Origin: a virus
Reading direction: 5' to 3' (one strand)
Length of the DNA: 25,682 nt
IMG/VR virus record: IMGVR_UViG_3300018421_000183
Location: 1 to 25,682 of that record
Shown piece by piece: positions 12,001 through 15,442 of this stretch. A program made the position numbers and the translations under genes. The notes beneath the pieces are model-generated. The model saw only the letters and a list, made by a program, of their open reading frames with translations. It was not told the origin of the DNA and made no database searches. The stretch's first letter is position 1; every line of letters begins with the position of its first letter.

Positions 12001-12299
12001 TCAATGTGATCGCAGTGTTCAACGCTGCTGATGGCGATCCCCTGGGCGTGACCGAGGGTCTGAACTATCAGTGGCAGAAGAAGAACTACGGCGAGACTAA
12101 CTGGAACAACATCATCGGTGCAAACCAGGCAATCTACACAACCAGCAGCACCATTCAAGGTGATGATGGTGATGAATATAGAGTTGCAATCACATACGCA
12201 GGTGCAACACCTGTCTACTCCAACTCCTCTGTCCTCACGGTACAGACGGGCGCTACTGTGATTGCTAACTTCGATCCCTCGTCTATTTTCGCACAATAA
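3..12299 (+). CDS. Giant modular virion structural protein, 5'-partial (baseplate/tail, in the gp7 position)
   Basis: The frame is open from the first complete codon at 3 to TAA at 12297-12299, giving at least 4098 residues; the true start lies upstream, so the first internal ATG at 354 is not the start. Modules in order: two CBM5/12-like segments (180-330, 408-551), PGxGY glycine-rich repeats (1578-2165), an 'LNGI' fibre module (3162-3369), helical repeats, a LamG-like domain (5550-6029), more helical repeats to about 9290, T-T/SG-A modules (9897-10193), two further fibre modules (10971-11455), PGxGY repeats (11653-11820) and an Ig-like domain (about 11940-12255). No signal peptide or membrane segment is visible. 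It lies upstream of a gp8-like gene, where T4 carries gp7 (wedge, about 1030 residues), but I see no convincing gp7 similarity. A structural role in the baseplate or attached fibres is inferred from position and modules; carbohydrate-binding modules suggest contact with the host surface. A giant tail fibre is the alternative. Confidence 0.85.
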   Translation, partial: VPTGTIENPGLGTTYKIGNIFPAAATFNTTDKIRSTSATDAGLNVITGITFTVARDFVEWEQAASYTAGDQVYSKGNIYTATTNGTAGTDEPVHTTGNASDGGVSWDFTVSADTPLEVDLSNTAYPTPKDPLWTKLKIYDIGDVVYYGRNKYTATAAGRSSQNPPTHTTGTATDGTVTWQHTLTYNPLSDYATFKEFDAGENWYSLTVNEIYSDSNFIANDNLSIGGSVTVNPKEDAPTILQINGIGSVKEISLIAVLDKTILVDTQQRTDLVYCVANSAHKYSANDILFTEGFSTSEFNGSFFVKEVFSSREFTFQVRETPTAEPAFLQNSIARVNIYTKHPTLLLIRNHNYLFDMSDSSNLGYYLSFSQDNEFKLEYSFNNIERQGTPGVFDGTNAPFVKLKVDGQVTNISYYFDPSRTGANSPVGGKSFIDVKKTPFDGRYVVSNIISQNEFQFPLLFEPENNNAEIGSDDQNNPYSVYSTTSKRAIGPIADIKLISAGGFYQKLPIISDIASFRQIERVEIISGGSEYAIGTYDQVPINGDGEGGLCRIEVAVDEEIGSGTIVSVTVTDPGKGYTIASIDVDGISGILGPTLTGSGADLNVIIPDEGTGASVFLTGKNIGKIKKLKNNEFGYGYSHDYTLKPEITFPINLQLFNTSILSQITITDPGAGYTSAPAVIIEGGGGVGAEAVAIVRNNRLSEIQIKNPGAGYSSEPVVTLKSEFNYVVNLDLNYLQFNFPHGITNGAAIQFRADDVGNTVGELPKPSSAGLTSLVVGQTYYAIAGESNSLEGDQLRFALTPADAESGNFITFLTQGAGRQVLLTEVFGGRAEAVVETSRFLEGEKVYQGTSEEDATVVAYVSENNGWQLGPKILKLVNATGTFVVGERVNGSVSRASGVIDNVSLAKGVLNIDSLTQTPGRFIDDVGKPSEIVQKIQDSFFYQNFSYVIKSTIPINRWREQILENNHPTGFNMFGQLQLTGGKDISGRKVGTEFIKQVNINEYTNVNQVTSFGAAQPIYTDFNNTEVLFRKKRLTNSEEILTSIVKKLDDIADQFDGIQTAFNLSVEGEQVIVKNNQLLITLNGIIQAPVDAYDIVGGQIVFKEAPKAPSKVVYRDVGVEFLTVTRLNLSDVSGIYPEIGYQVSGAASDAFATVVASGTNTIDVVDITGGPFQNNERIDVSALGFSALIGSQQVLTQSTLYEFDETLVCTNRSRGNPTAQVNAINLDEDGDPSSAIVVSKTTGTAKYETGVFDFRLQDIIYSTRSNLAARITFLAPYRDPATNDVVGEQILTAGSSFYGLLFERIVSTSYPNILLDDISKSTITPTELFDDEERINSFFLDFEEVRSTEVTYTDLSAGVFSNGDDIRNIKVFYNNPIYGAQYGTAANRYYDARNRIAGSKDEIIDFATAEIAVEHEDFYYPGQPQTDPRSRFRDGYRLIIKNKDWIVAKTYQDMILQYPSLVVPNTDKCKRDLGHFVDAVAYDTYAGGNKYARKFIQMYFTSQGLGYINQQLAETTWAYGRAATYMKDAITNQLSGSETIDAVVYTKYQDLTVTEGGATYGAPGTVSNTDTGACADVQSAVDTLEEAITETLLGNQDFDDIDAEEPTYNATEEKCRRDVGYFVDGLAQDVGQGGNLGVVTWARFYFQNGTFISNGVAGEEAETITALNKARDLAKRAINNLLYVKDLTILNDPASYGGSAPGHDYDANYASGTNQDATNCADVQSTIDTLTTIATTAINNQTLANINALSSIDDGSFRDGETVRVIKVAYKNKSTGLFNRLDSVRGVTSGATMTLEGVNSGLKWLFASSVGITGTFQDDEYITNSTITNPGAAQVTQSVLNVKTDLANSTKSLKFVANSWLKKAESYDVDFGTGDFTLEGWFYPTGIVGQQTLFDFRRTSTEGLIVEMNNDTLRVYNGSSVIILSNAVFTANTWHHVAVVRTSGVMLAFVDGVQAGGTATNSDDFGWGPCYIGSNLNGSNGFIGNADNIAVYKAYAKFTSAFTAPTSNNWDDERIVLGLNAEQPFIISTAEVYAQYSGQTVSSATAKRIDYADKRVIVEDIDLGRDSHRNAADLILKNDKWISEVAVGRMKAKYSDFVMPGDDPATNTYQGTYYCLRDTEEYILDAIVKDLKYGGDYYTTVAAKGYLEKDGSLDFIGKELLQSLYAWEQAGELCKYVVSTTDTDLTDAYTEKLRIPLTGTAATQAVLDNIDSLTQNILNILAPTGDRFRDAGDALWLNRTYIAEEVVGYIENKWEVTINGTYYDKLQIPGGNNGQVCIRDIKQYIIPAIIADLLTGGNAAVNEVLDFYLNGEQDILHVSEELLPMLDAISYTKYLSTKAINQLLVQFGQAPNAAQGSTNYDDYYIAQYTQQVPYIDHTVTVDPQGYDANRADNNLLIDAADMIERNKKQIASEAVMRMNDLAKFQDLQIPGGQQNCIDDVIGFIEALVHDIRLGGNSKVFDAAELYIEPENNSLRHIESEAEASIYAYKMARDICVLAMRNGFGRDNIYGYGAGEENDPSVESYDQNPQPSRYIDAANILDRNIRFIAEEAVYRTTVQYPGLTIPGGNINCVHDIADTLNAMVFNMKYGGNNMVYDAAEFYVGTSGLQHVASQSAESIYAFNQARDLAIQIMRAVPVINTGNEVHGFEQKYYDELDYEPYKSRTRDYVTLDEDALTGGTTANRSRAADAYNLIYNNARWIAEGVVNTFVATNGWSIPGGAVSCIDDTERILKGVAYHVAYGGNSYVWDYAEEYTNSSHISGQQQGWTQAIFNYINSNILPDVIRNIQPSAATSWNTAGRTDLQQYRDLTITADVTQPACPTEVSAATTLLSIVTDAVVNGNMNHATRTVPPGGGACANVESAITDLFSIVTDTINDYTSLGGVTRTLPSIWPLKYTADSAERDLTITYDTTASSFGTTCQNVETTINGLFDIVLQTITDASAATPSNYLDSITRTLPTNAFTNTLYQQYTCYNVIDAAWTLFDLMLDTLGSGSYSNRLTAEFIRKNDHAITARAVAATLAQYPTGNIPDLAFAQDVLEACIYDIATGGNAGAFKLANEWFDGEGNFIAYPDIQRIRLLYCMNKVREYAKDVMFNFDDPGWNTYNVWSPEQVQGYTPRLEWDQESTEFNMDSSLNCLEFSIERGTFPSDNVVTFVASTDAQNLTNSYNEGEDYNTDPALVLLTPTIEVGWEREENRVRINRTNFFRRGDVLKYVLASAVSLDGANDQDYYYVLNAEPQWFEISRMPKHDARFRDFTFDLTNTGNQQFFTARRAGVTRVANDYGTRDIQTPISAGFNIADVLVGTTTGASAEVSSTFINAAKIVKTFKYYGLETMSATTFIDGEQVVVQGAVTNNGYVMQHVIPDEFDNGWIKLETIQGTISEGDILEGITSGATATVTAVDEDRLLLNAKTGIFSQGDWLFKKDTATEAYIDVFNDKRGVLTATDGGRITMDVETINSAWETGDVIYGSITDKYLDLVGIDDQGQAISVNTYVHGQKVYKLSLSSVSRDTGYTGNFVSGDTVYLLQGTTIAVPGITATVTQWDNRPDDGVNDLYITSPVQTGGGNVPVSTFGDGGYNVGKFENLNNFPLIFASGTFVETSYSAYGKIAKIEQTGTTARCWLEEVEGDFLTNMTVTSDGGWQAGVSLAKDLIGRVDRYFRGFDGSQTTFKLTIANGEQYLPDPAGHMLIFVNGILQPPGAAAAYTASSDEITFTEAPEVGSEFIGYYIGKLRQLDDISFEFDSLRSSFNLKYQGGFYSLTLTEGVSSNTILPENNIIVSLNGIIQEPGVGYEIVGSRIIFSEIPRAGTTFVAFSYIGSDADVIAATVVPPIEAGDQLFIEGEDEAEPREVALIESSNSLVTFEYTGTVKGRNASALANIRQGTLSAAIITNPGNGYTSRPNVDVISSSGFDGRVRAQMGVASIQVKTPGVGYALPVVSVLTTVADDFTTPQGAPINGGFDVFAGEAIDATTGDVITIESGAIQITRQPLNITVNQGQTAVFNVIAVFNAADGDPLGVTEGLNYQWQKKNYGETNWNNIIGANQAIYTTSSTIQGDDGDEYRVAITYAGATPVYSNSSVLTVQTGATVIANFDPSSIFAQ
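180..551 (+). repeat. Tandem CBM5/12-like modules in the giant protein
   Basis: Two related segments lie about 75 residues apart. Each has an aromatic lead-in, then Y-x-x/I-GD-x-V-Y, a K/N-x-Y-T-A-T strand, then H-T-T-G-x-A-x-D-G and a V-x-W end. This is the layout of small chitin/cellulose-binding modules (CBM5/12-like), which occur on phage tail proteins as glycan-binding appendages. The conserved aromatics and the GD turn are visible; carbohydrate binding itself is inferred. Confidence 0.5.
1578..2165 (+). repeat. PGxGY glycine-rich beta repeats, N-terminal block of the giant
   Basis: Three units have the form (V/I)xI(T/K)(D/N)PGxGY followed by a short beta strand and a Gly-rich turn (near 1713, 2004 and 2124). 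The block opens with a GTYDQVPINGDGEGG-type segment at 1605-1652 that reappears in the gp8-like gene at 18022-18069. Similar repeats occur in the 15443-17302 gene and at 11653-11820. They are probably beta-structured spacer or trimer-forming elements; no catalytic motif is seen. Confidence 0.6.
3162..3369 (+). other. Fibre-type 'LNGI' module, copy 1
   Basis: The segment reads FDG-x-Q-T-x-F-x-L, then LLITLNGIIQ, a Y-D-I-V-G turn and I-V-F-K-E-A-P. The same plan occurs twice near the C-terminus (10971-11190 and 11208-11455). This motif is frequent in phage tail and fibre proteins and marks a beta-rich structural domain. Confidence 0.55.
4638..8990 (+). repeat. Dispersed short 'DLTIT ... C-x-x-V' repeats (six copies)
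   Basis: Short units with a Cys followed by (A/Q)(D/N)V(Q/E)(S/T)-x-(I/V)-x-x-L-x-x-I-(V/T) lie near 4723, 5161, 8457, 8568, 8759 and 8925. Four are preceded by a strand reading (Q/K/R)DLT(I/V)(T/L). They link or follow the long helical repeats: two sit between long copies 1-3, and four form a tandem run between copies 7 and 8. The helix is amphipathic with a heptad-like spacing. No function is recognised. Confidence 0.6.
5550..6029 (+). other. LamG/concanavalin A-like domain in the giant
   Basis: A roughly 160-residue beta domain shows the LamG_3-type signature: SLKFVAN start, a D-F-T-L-E-G-W-F-Y-P strand, then NTWHHVAVVRTSG, F-V-D-G-V, Y-I-G-S-N and a closing F-I-G-N-A-D-N-I-A-V-Y strand. 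Such jelly-roll domains bind glycans in many extracellular proteins and occur in phage tail proteins. It sits as an insertion between long helical repeats 2 and 3, so it probably projects from the rod. Ligand and role are inferred. Confidence 0.8.
9897..10193 (+). repeat. G-x-T-(T/S)G-A-x-A-x-V modules in the giant
   Basis: Two close copies read DVLVGTTTGASAEV (near 9897) and DILEGITSGATATV (near 10149), each followed by short beta strands and a further G-D-x-(L/V) turn. The same unit is found in the DUF4815-type gene and, weakly, in the two genes before it. It looks like a small beta module used many times across this cluster. Confidence 0.6.
10971..11455 (+). repeat. Tandem fibre-type 'NGI' modules, copies 2 and 3
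   Basis: Two consecutive modules read F-D-G/S...T/S-x-F-x-L, then L-I-F-V-N-G-I-L-Q-P-P-G or I-V-S-L-N-G-I-I-Q-E-P-G, then a Y-x-x-x-S/G turn, I-(T/I)-F-(T/S)-E-(A/I)-P and a G-(S/T)-x-F strand. They match copy 1 at 3162-3369, some 2500 codons upstream. They are probably beta-rich structural units close to the C-terminus. Confidence 0.6.
11940..12255 (+). other. C-terminal Ig-like domain of the giant
   Basis: The segment begins ITRQPLNITVNQGQTAVF and runs through N-Y-Q-W-Q-K, a W-N-N-I-I-G-A turn, D-D-G-D-E-Y-R-V and Y-S-N-S-S-V-L-T-V. The W and the D-x-D-x-Y positions fit an Ig fold, although the canonical disulfide Cys pair is absent. Ig-like domains are common accessory domains on virion proteins and are thought to make weak surface contacts. 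After it comes a short tail with FDPSSIFAQ, echoed at the end of the next gene. Confidence 0.75.
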
Positions 12300-12302
12300 A
12301 TA
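12295..12302 (+). promoter_or_regulatory. Possible T4-type late promoter (AATAAATA) over the stop codon of the giant
   Basis: The 8-mer differs from the T4 late consensus TATAAATA only at the first base and includes the TAA stop of the giant. The next start codon is only 10 nt downstream, so a transcript starting here would have almost no leader. That weakens the call; it may simply be AT-rich junction sequence. Confidence 0.3.
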
Positions 12303-12312
12303 GTCAAAAACG

Positions 12313-13908
12313 ATGACAGCAACTGCTGAGTATAATCCATCAACTAACATTCTGACAGTTACGGGGGACGGGTTGCCAACCCCCGTAGCTTACGGAACGT
12401 TCCCTAATGCAAACAACCCAAACACTGTTACACAACAGGCGTTTGAGCATGACTTCTTTTTTAGAGGTGGTACATTTGGCATTGCTAGAACGTTTGACGA
12501 TAATACTTGGTCGAAAGAAGGATACGTTATCACTATCCCGCTATCGCCAGATGACAACACTCTTCTGAGTGCAGATCCCTTTTCTGGAACTATTCGTCCT
12601 GGAGACAACTTACTGTTTGTATTCAGTGATGGAAGAAAGCAAAAGTTTGTCTATCAAGGAACAACGTTTACTTCTACCCCTGGCAACTGCTGGAGAAGTA
12701 CGGATACAACACTTGACTTGATCGTTGCAGATTCGTCGTATGGCGATACTGGCACATACACATATTATGATCAGAGAAACGGTAGAACCCCCACACCTCT
12801 GGGTATTATTGGCGTATCCTCAAACGGCGTTGCTCTATTCAATCCCAGTGCGGGGGCAGGTGGAAACCCACCGACAGGATTTAACTGGAATGCACACTAT
12901 GAGTTGTCCCCAGTAGATTTTGGTGATGACCAGTGTGGTGGTCACCCAGAGAACACAGGACAATATCACTATCACGATACACACTTCATTGACTGCTGGA
13001 AAGAAAACTCCATCATGTCAACATATAATGATTATTACGGTCTGACCCAGTACAACGGTGACAATCTGAGACATCCTGACGGTCATTCCAAGCTGCTTGG
13101 TATCGCTTTTGATGGATTCCCCGTATATGGTCCGTTTGCATATTCGGATCCTTGGGATAATGAATCCGAGATCACCAATATGACTACATCATACGATCTC
13201 AAACCTATTGAACCTGAAGGTAGACCTTCATATGGTAGTACCCTTCAGAACCCCCCTGCAGGGTCATTTATGCAGGACTGGGAGTACAACGAGGGGCAGG
13301 GTTCACTCGACTACCATAACGGACGTTTTTGCCTTACCCCAGAGTATCCAAACGGCACTTATGCATATTTCCTGACAGTCGATGAAACAGGAGAAGCACA
13401 GTTCCCATACATGATTGGTCTGACATCCAGACAGAGTATTGATCAACCACCGAACAATGGTGCTGCTGCACCTCCTGATCCTGGTGCTGGTGGTGAGGGT
13501 CCTGGTGGTGTTGCACCTACCCTGCAGATCAACACGCAACCCCAGAACGTCACACTCAACAGTGGACAAGTTGCAACATTCTCTGTTTCTGCAACCATCC
13601 TGCCCGAGAATGGACCCAAGACTTATCAGTGGTTCAGATCTACTGATGGTGGTTTCTCATACTCCACTCTCAATGGTGCAACGTCCTCGTCCTACTCTTT
13701 CACTGCACTGTCTTATATGACAGGGTATAAGTTCAAGGTAGAGATCCGTGGACCTATCGGTGCTCCAGCACCTGCACAAAACTCTCCGCTGACTTCCGAC
13801 GTTGCAACTCTAACCGTAACAGGTGTGGGTGGTGCAACTGGCGATACTCAGTTTGATGCTACTGCGACAACGTTCGACAGCACATCTACCCGTTTCGATC
13901 AAACCTAA
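12313..13908 (+). CDS. YHYH-domain virion protein with C-terminal Ig-like domain
   Basis: 531 residues, ATG 13 nt after the stop of the giant, with no clear Shine-Dalgarno sequence. Residues about 50-375 match the YHYH family: a GQYHYH motif at 216-221, a following HFIDCW, then FDGFPVYGP (about 266-274) and a G-S-L-D-Y-H-N-G-R-F segment with a Y-P-N-G-T-Y-A-Y-F strand. YHYH proteins are poorly characterised; the dense His and Tyr suggest metal binding, which is inferred. A Pro/Gly linker (about 376-400) leads to an Ig-like domain (406-506; INTQPQNVTLNSG, then YQWFRS) and a short FDSTSTRFDQT end. Position and the Ig domain argue for a virion component, perhaps at a fibre or baseplate tip. An enzymatic role for the YHYH part cannot be excluded. 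Arg codons are more often AGA here than in the giant, a possible sign of separate acquisition. Confidence 0.8.
   Translation: MTATAEYNPSTNILTVTGDGLPTPVAYGTFPNANNPNTVTQQAFEHDFFFRGGTFGIARTFDDNTWSKEGYVITIPLSPDDNTLLSADPFSGTIRPGDNLLFVFSDGRKQKFVYQGTTFTSTPGNCWRSTDTTLDLIVADSSYGDTGTYTYYDQRNGRTPTPLGIIGVSSNGVALFNPSAGAGGNPPTGFNWNAHYELSPVDFGDDQCGGHPENTGQYHYHDTHFIDCWKENSIMSTYNDYYGLTQYNGDNLRHPDGHSKLLGIAFDGFPVYGPFAYSDPWDNESEITNMTTSYDLKPIEPEGRPSYGSTLQNPPAGSFMQDWEYNEGQGSLDYHNGRFCLTPEYPNGTYAYFLTVDETGEAQFPYMIGLTSRQSIDQPPNNGAAAPPDPGAGGEGPGGVAPTLQINTQPQNVTLNSGQVATFSVSATILPENGPKTYQWFRSTDGGFSYSTLNGATSSSYSFTALSYMTGYKFKVEIRGPIGAPAPAQNSPLTSDVATLTVTGVGGATGDTQFDATATTFDSTSTRFDQT
13528..13840 (+). other. C-terminal Ig-like domain of the YHYH protein
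   Basis: The domain begins INTQPQNVTLNSGQVATFSV and contains T-Y-Q-W-F-R, a Y-S-T-L-N-G-A turn, a G-Y-K-F-K-V strand and a final V-A-T-L-T-V strand. It aligns by eye with the Ig-like domain ending the giant (QP-x-N-x-T-x-N-x-GQ-x-A-x-F, YQW, LTV), so the two neighbouring proteins carry related C-terminal domains. Confidence 0.7.
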
Positions 13909-13911
13909 ATA
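13904..13911 (+). promoter_or_regulatory. Possible late promoter (CCTAAATA) over the stop codon of the YHYH gene
   Basis: The TAA stop is embedded in CTAAATA, close to the T4-like late motif, 22 nt before the next ATG. A second AT-rich string, CTATAAAA (13915-13922), follows. The spacing leaves room for a short leader. Assignment rests on motif resemblance and position only. Confidence 0.35.
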
Positions 13912-13933
13912 GCACTATAAAAGTCCGAGAACT

Positions 13934-15439
13934 ATGTCTAAGCAGAATATTGGTATTGGTTCTGCCGCTAATGACGGTACTGGCGACACCCTAAGAGACG
14001 GTGCCGTCAAACTTAATAACGTCATTGATGAACTTTACGATCGTCTTGGTAATGGCACCGATATTCTGATCAATATCGGTGCTGGTATCACAGACGGTCA
14101 AGTTCTTCGTTTTAGAACCGACCCACAAGCAGAGTTTTATGGGGATCACCTAGATACCCTGACTGCAGACCTGGATGTCAGTGGTTTTAACATTACATCT
14201 AACAGCAATGGTAATGTCACACTCAAGCCAAGTGGCGTTGGTGATATTAACTTCTGGGGTGGGAATAGTGGCACACCGTATACCTATATTGATGGTGCAG
14301 ATGGATACCTGAAGTGGTATGCACCATACAGCGAGTTGGCAGACCTCCCGAACGCCACAAACCATCATGGCATGTTTGCACATGTTCATGATACTGGTAA
14401 GGGTTATTTTGCACACTCCTCTTCCTGGATTGAACTGGTTGACGTAAACAGCAGCATTGGTGATCTGTCCGACGTTGACATGACTGTCGGTGGTGGTCCC
14501 TCTAACGGTCAGATACTAAAGTGGAACTCCACAACTTCTAAGTTTGAACCTGCCAATGATGCTACTGGTGAAGGTGGTGTCAGTGGCACACAAAACCTGT
14601 GGGAAACTTTCAATGCGGATACTGGCAGTACAACTGCTAGTGCTGCACAGGATGTTCTGACAATCACTGGTGGTACAAATATCTCCACATCTATCACTGG
14701 AGATACCTTGACCATTGATATGACGGGTGCTCTGGGTGATCCAGACCAAAACCTGTTCAGTGTGATTGGTTCGGATAGTGGCAGTAAGACTGCTACCACT
14801 ACAACATCTCAGATTAACCTTGTTGGTGGTACAGGTATTTCGACAGCGATTTCTGGCGATAACCTAACAATCACCAATGATTCACCCAATATCACCCAAA
14901 ACCTGTACGAAACAATCAATGGTGATACAGGATCTCAAAGTGCATCTGCTGCAACTTCTGAGGTAACTTTCACTGGTGGTACAAACATCTCGACTGTTAT
15001 TACTGGTGATGGTTCTAGTACGATCGTCACGATTAACAACACTGCCGCTGCTCTGCCTTCGGTTGCTGAAGGGCAATCGATTGTAGGTACAGGGACCGAT
15101 ACCTATTCCGCATATGCATCACCTGTACTCTCCTGGAGTATTACAGCAAACGGTTCTACTGCATATAGATTTGATGGTCCTGGTCTGAGCAATACCACAG
15201 ACAACCCAACAATCTATGTCTATAGAGGTTTCACATATAGATTCAACAACACCACTGGTACAGGTCACCCATTTGAAATCCGCGTTGGATCGGGTGGTGC
15301 TGCTGTAACGGATGGCATATCTGGATCTATCACTGGCGTTCTTGTCTACACAGTCCCCATGTCTGTGAGTGCAGGTACGACTTATGTGTATCAGTGCACC
15401 ATCCATGGTGGCATGGTCGGAAACATTGTAGTGGTCTGA
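13934..15439 (+). CDS. Tail-fibre-like protein with C-terminal cupredoxin-like domain
   Basis: 501 residues. The N-terminus (IGIGSAANDGTGDTLRDG, then LNNVIDELY) resembles the start of several marine-phage fibre or structural proteins. Residues about 60-215 are beta-rich with a GDINFWGG segment. Three repeats of about 50 residues follow (219-265, 271-316, 321-370). The last part, about 376-501, resembles a small blue-copper domain: IYVYRGFTYRF strand, GHPFEI with His445, then Y-V-Y-Q-C-T-I-H-G-G-M with Cys488, His491 and Met494 and an IVVV end. The C-x2-H-x2-M spacing is that of amicyanin. Copper binding is inferred from the four intact ligands. No export signal is present, as expected for a virion part. 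It stops 3 nt before the next gene, suggesting translational coupling. A role at the fibre tip, for stability or host contact, is a guess; electron transfer is possible but has no partner here. Confidence 0.8.
   Translation: MSKQNIGIGSAANDGTGDTLRDGAVKLNNVIDELYDRLGNGTDILINIGAGITDGQVLRFRTDPQAEFYGDHLDTLTADLDVSGFNITSNSNGNVTLKPSGVGDINFWGGNSGTPYTYIDGADGYLKWYAPYSELADLPNATNHHGMFAHVHDTGKGYFAHSSSWIELVDVNSSIGDLSDVDMTVGGGPSNGQILKWNSTTSKFEPANDATGEGGVSGTQNLWETFNADTGSTTASAAQDVLTITGGTNISTSITGDTLTIDMTGALGDPDQNLFSVIGSDSGSKTATTTTSQINLVGGTGISTAISGDNLTITNDSPNITQNLYETINGDTGSQSASAATSEVTFTGGTNISTVITGDGSSTIVTINNTAAALPSVAEGQSIVGTGTDTYSAYASPVLSWSITANGSTAYRFDGPGLSNTTDNPTIYVYRGFTYRFNNTTGTGHPFEIRVGSGGAAVTDGISGSITGVLVYTVPMSVSAGTTYVYQCTIHGGMVGNIVVV
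14588..15043 (+). repeat. Three ~50-residue fibre repeats
   Basis: The units start at 14588, 14744 and 14894. They share (T/D)QNL, then (A/S/G)D(T/S)GS, a strand and turn ending in GGT-x-IST-x-I-(T/S)-GD and a final strand such as LTI. The spacing is 52 and 50 residues. Regular beta repeats of this kind are typical of trimeric fibre shafts. Confidence 0.75.
15059..15436 (+). other. Cupredoxin-like (amicyanin-type) domain
   Basis: The ligand set His445 (codon at 15266), Cys488 (15395), His491 (15404) and Met494 (15413) is complete. The C-terminal part (Y-V-Y-Q-C-T-I-H-G-G-M-V-G-N-I-V-V-V) can be placed residue by residue against the amicyanin end (Y-D-Y-H-C-T-P-H-P-F-M-R-G-K-V-V-V), and the His-to-Cys distance is 43 residues against 39 in amicyanin. 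The strand before His445 also fits the fold. Similarity was judged by eye. Confidence 0.65.
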
Positions 15440-15442
15440 TAA

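Noticed and set aside
3-12299. Frameshift or assembly break within the giant
   Set aside because: The frame is continuous and the repeats stay in register across the whole length; no abrupt change of coding character was found by eye.
3-12299. Firm assignment of the giant as gp7
   Set aside because: Only the position before gp8 supports it; I could not recognise gp7 sequence features, and three other genes lie between it and gp8.
12300-12312. Terminator between the giant and the YHYH gene
   Set aside because: No inverted repeat or T-run fits in the gap; none of the other junctions shows one either.
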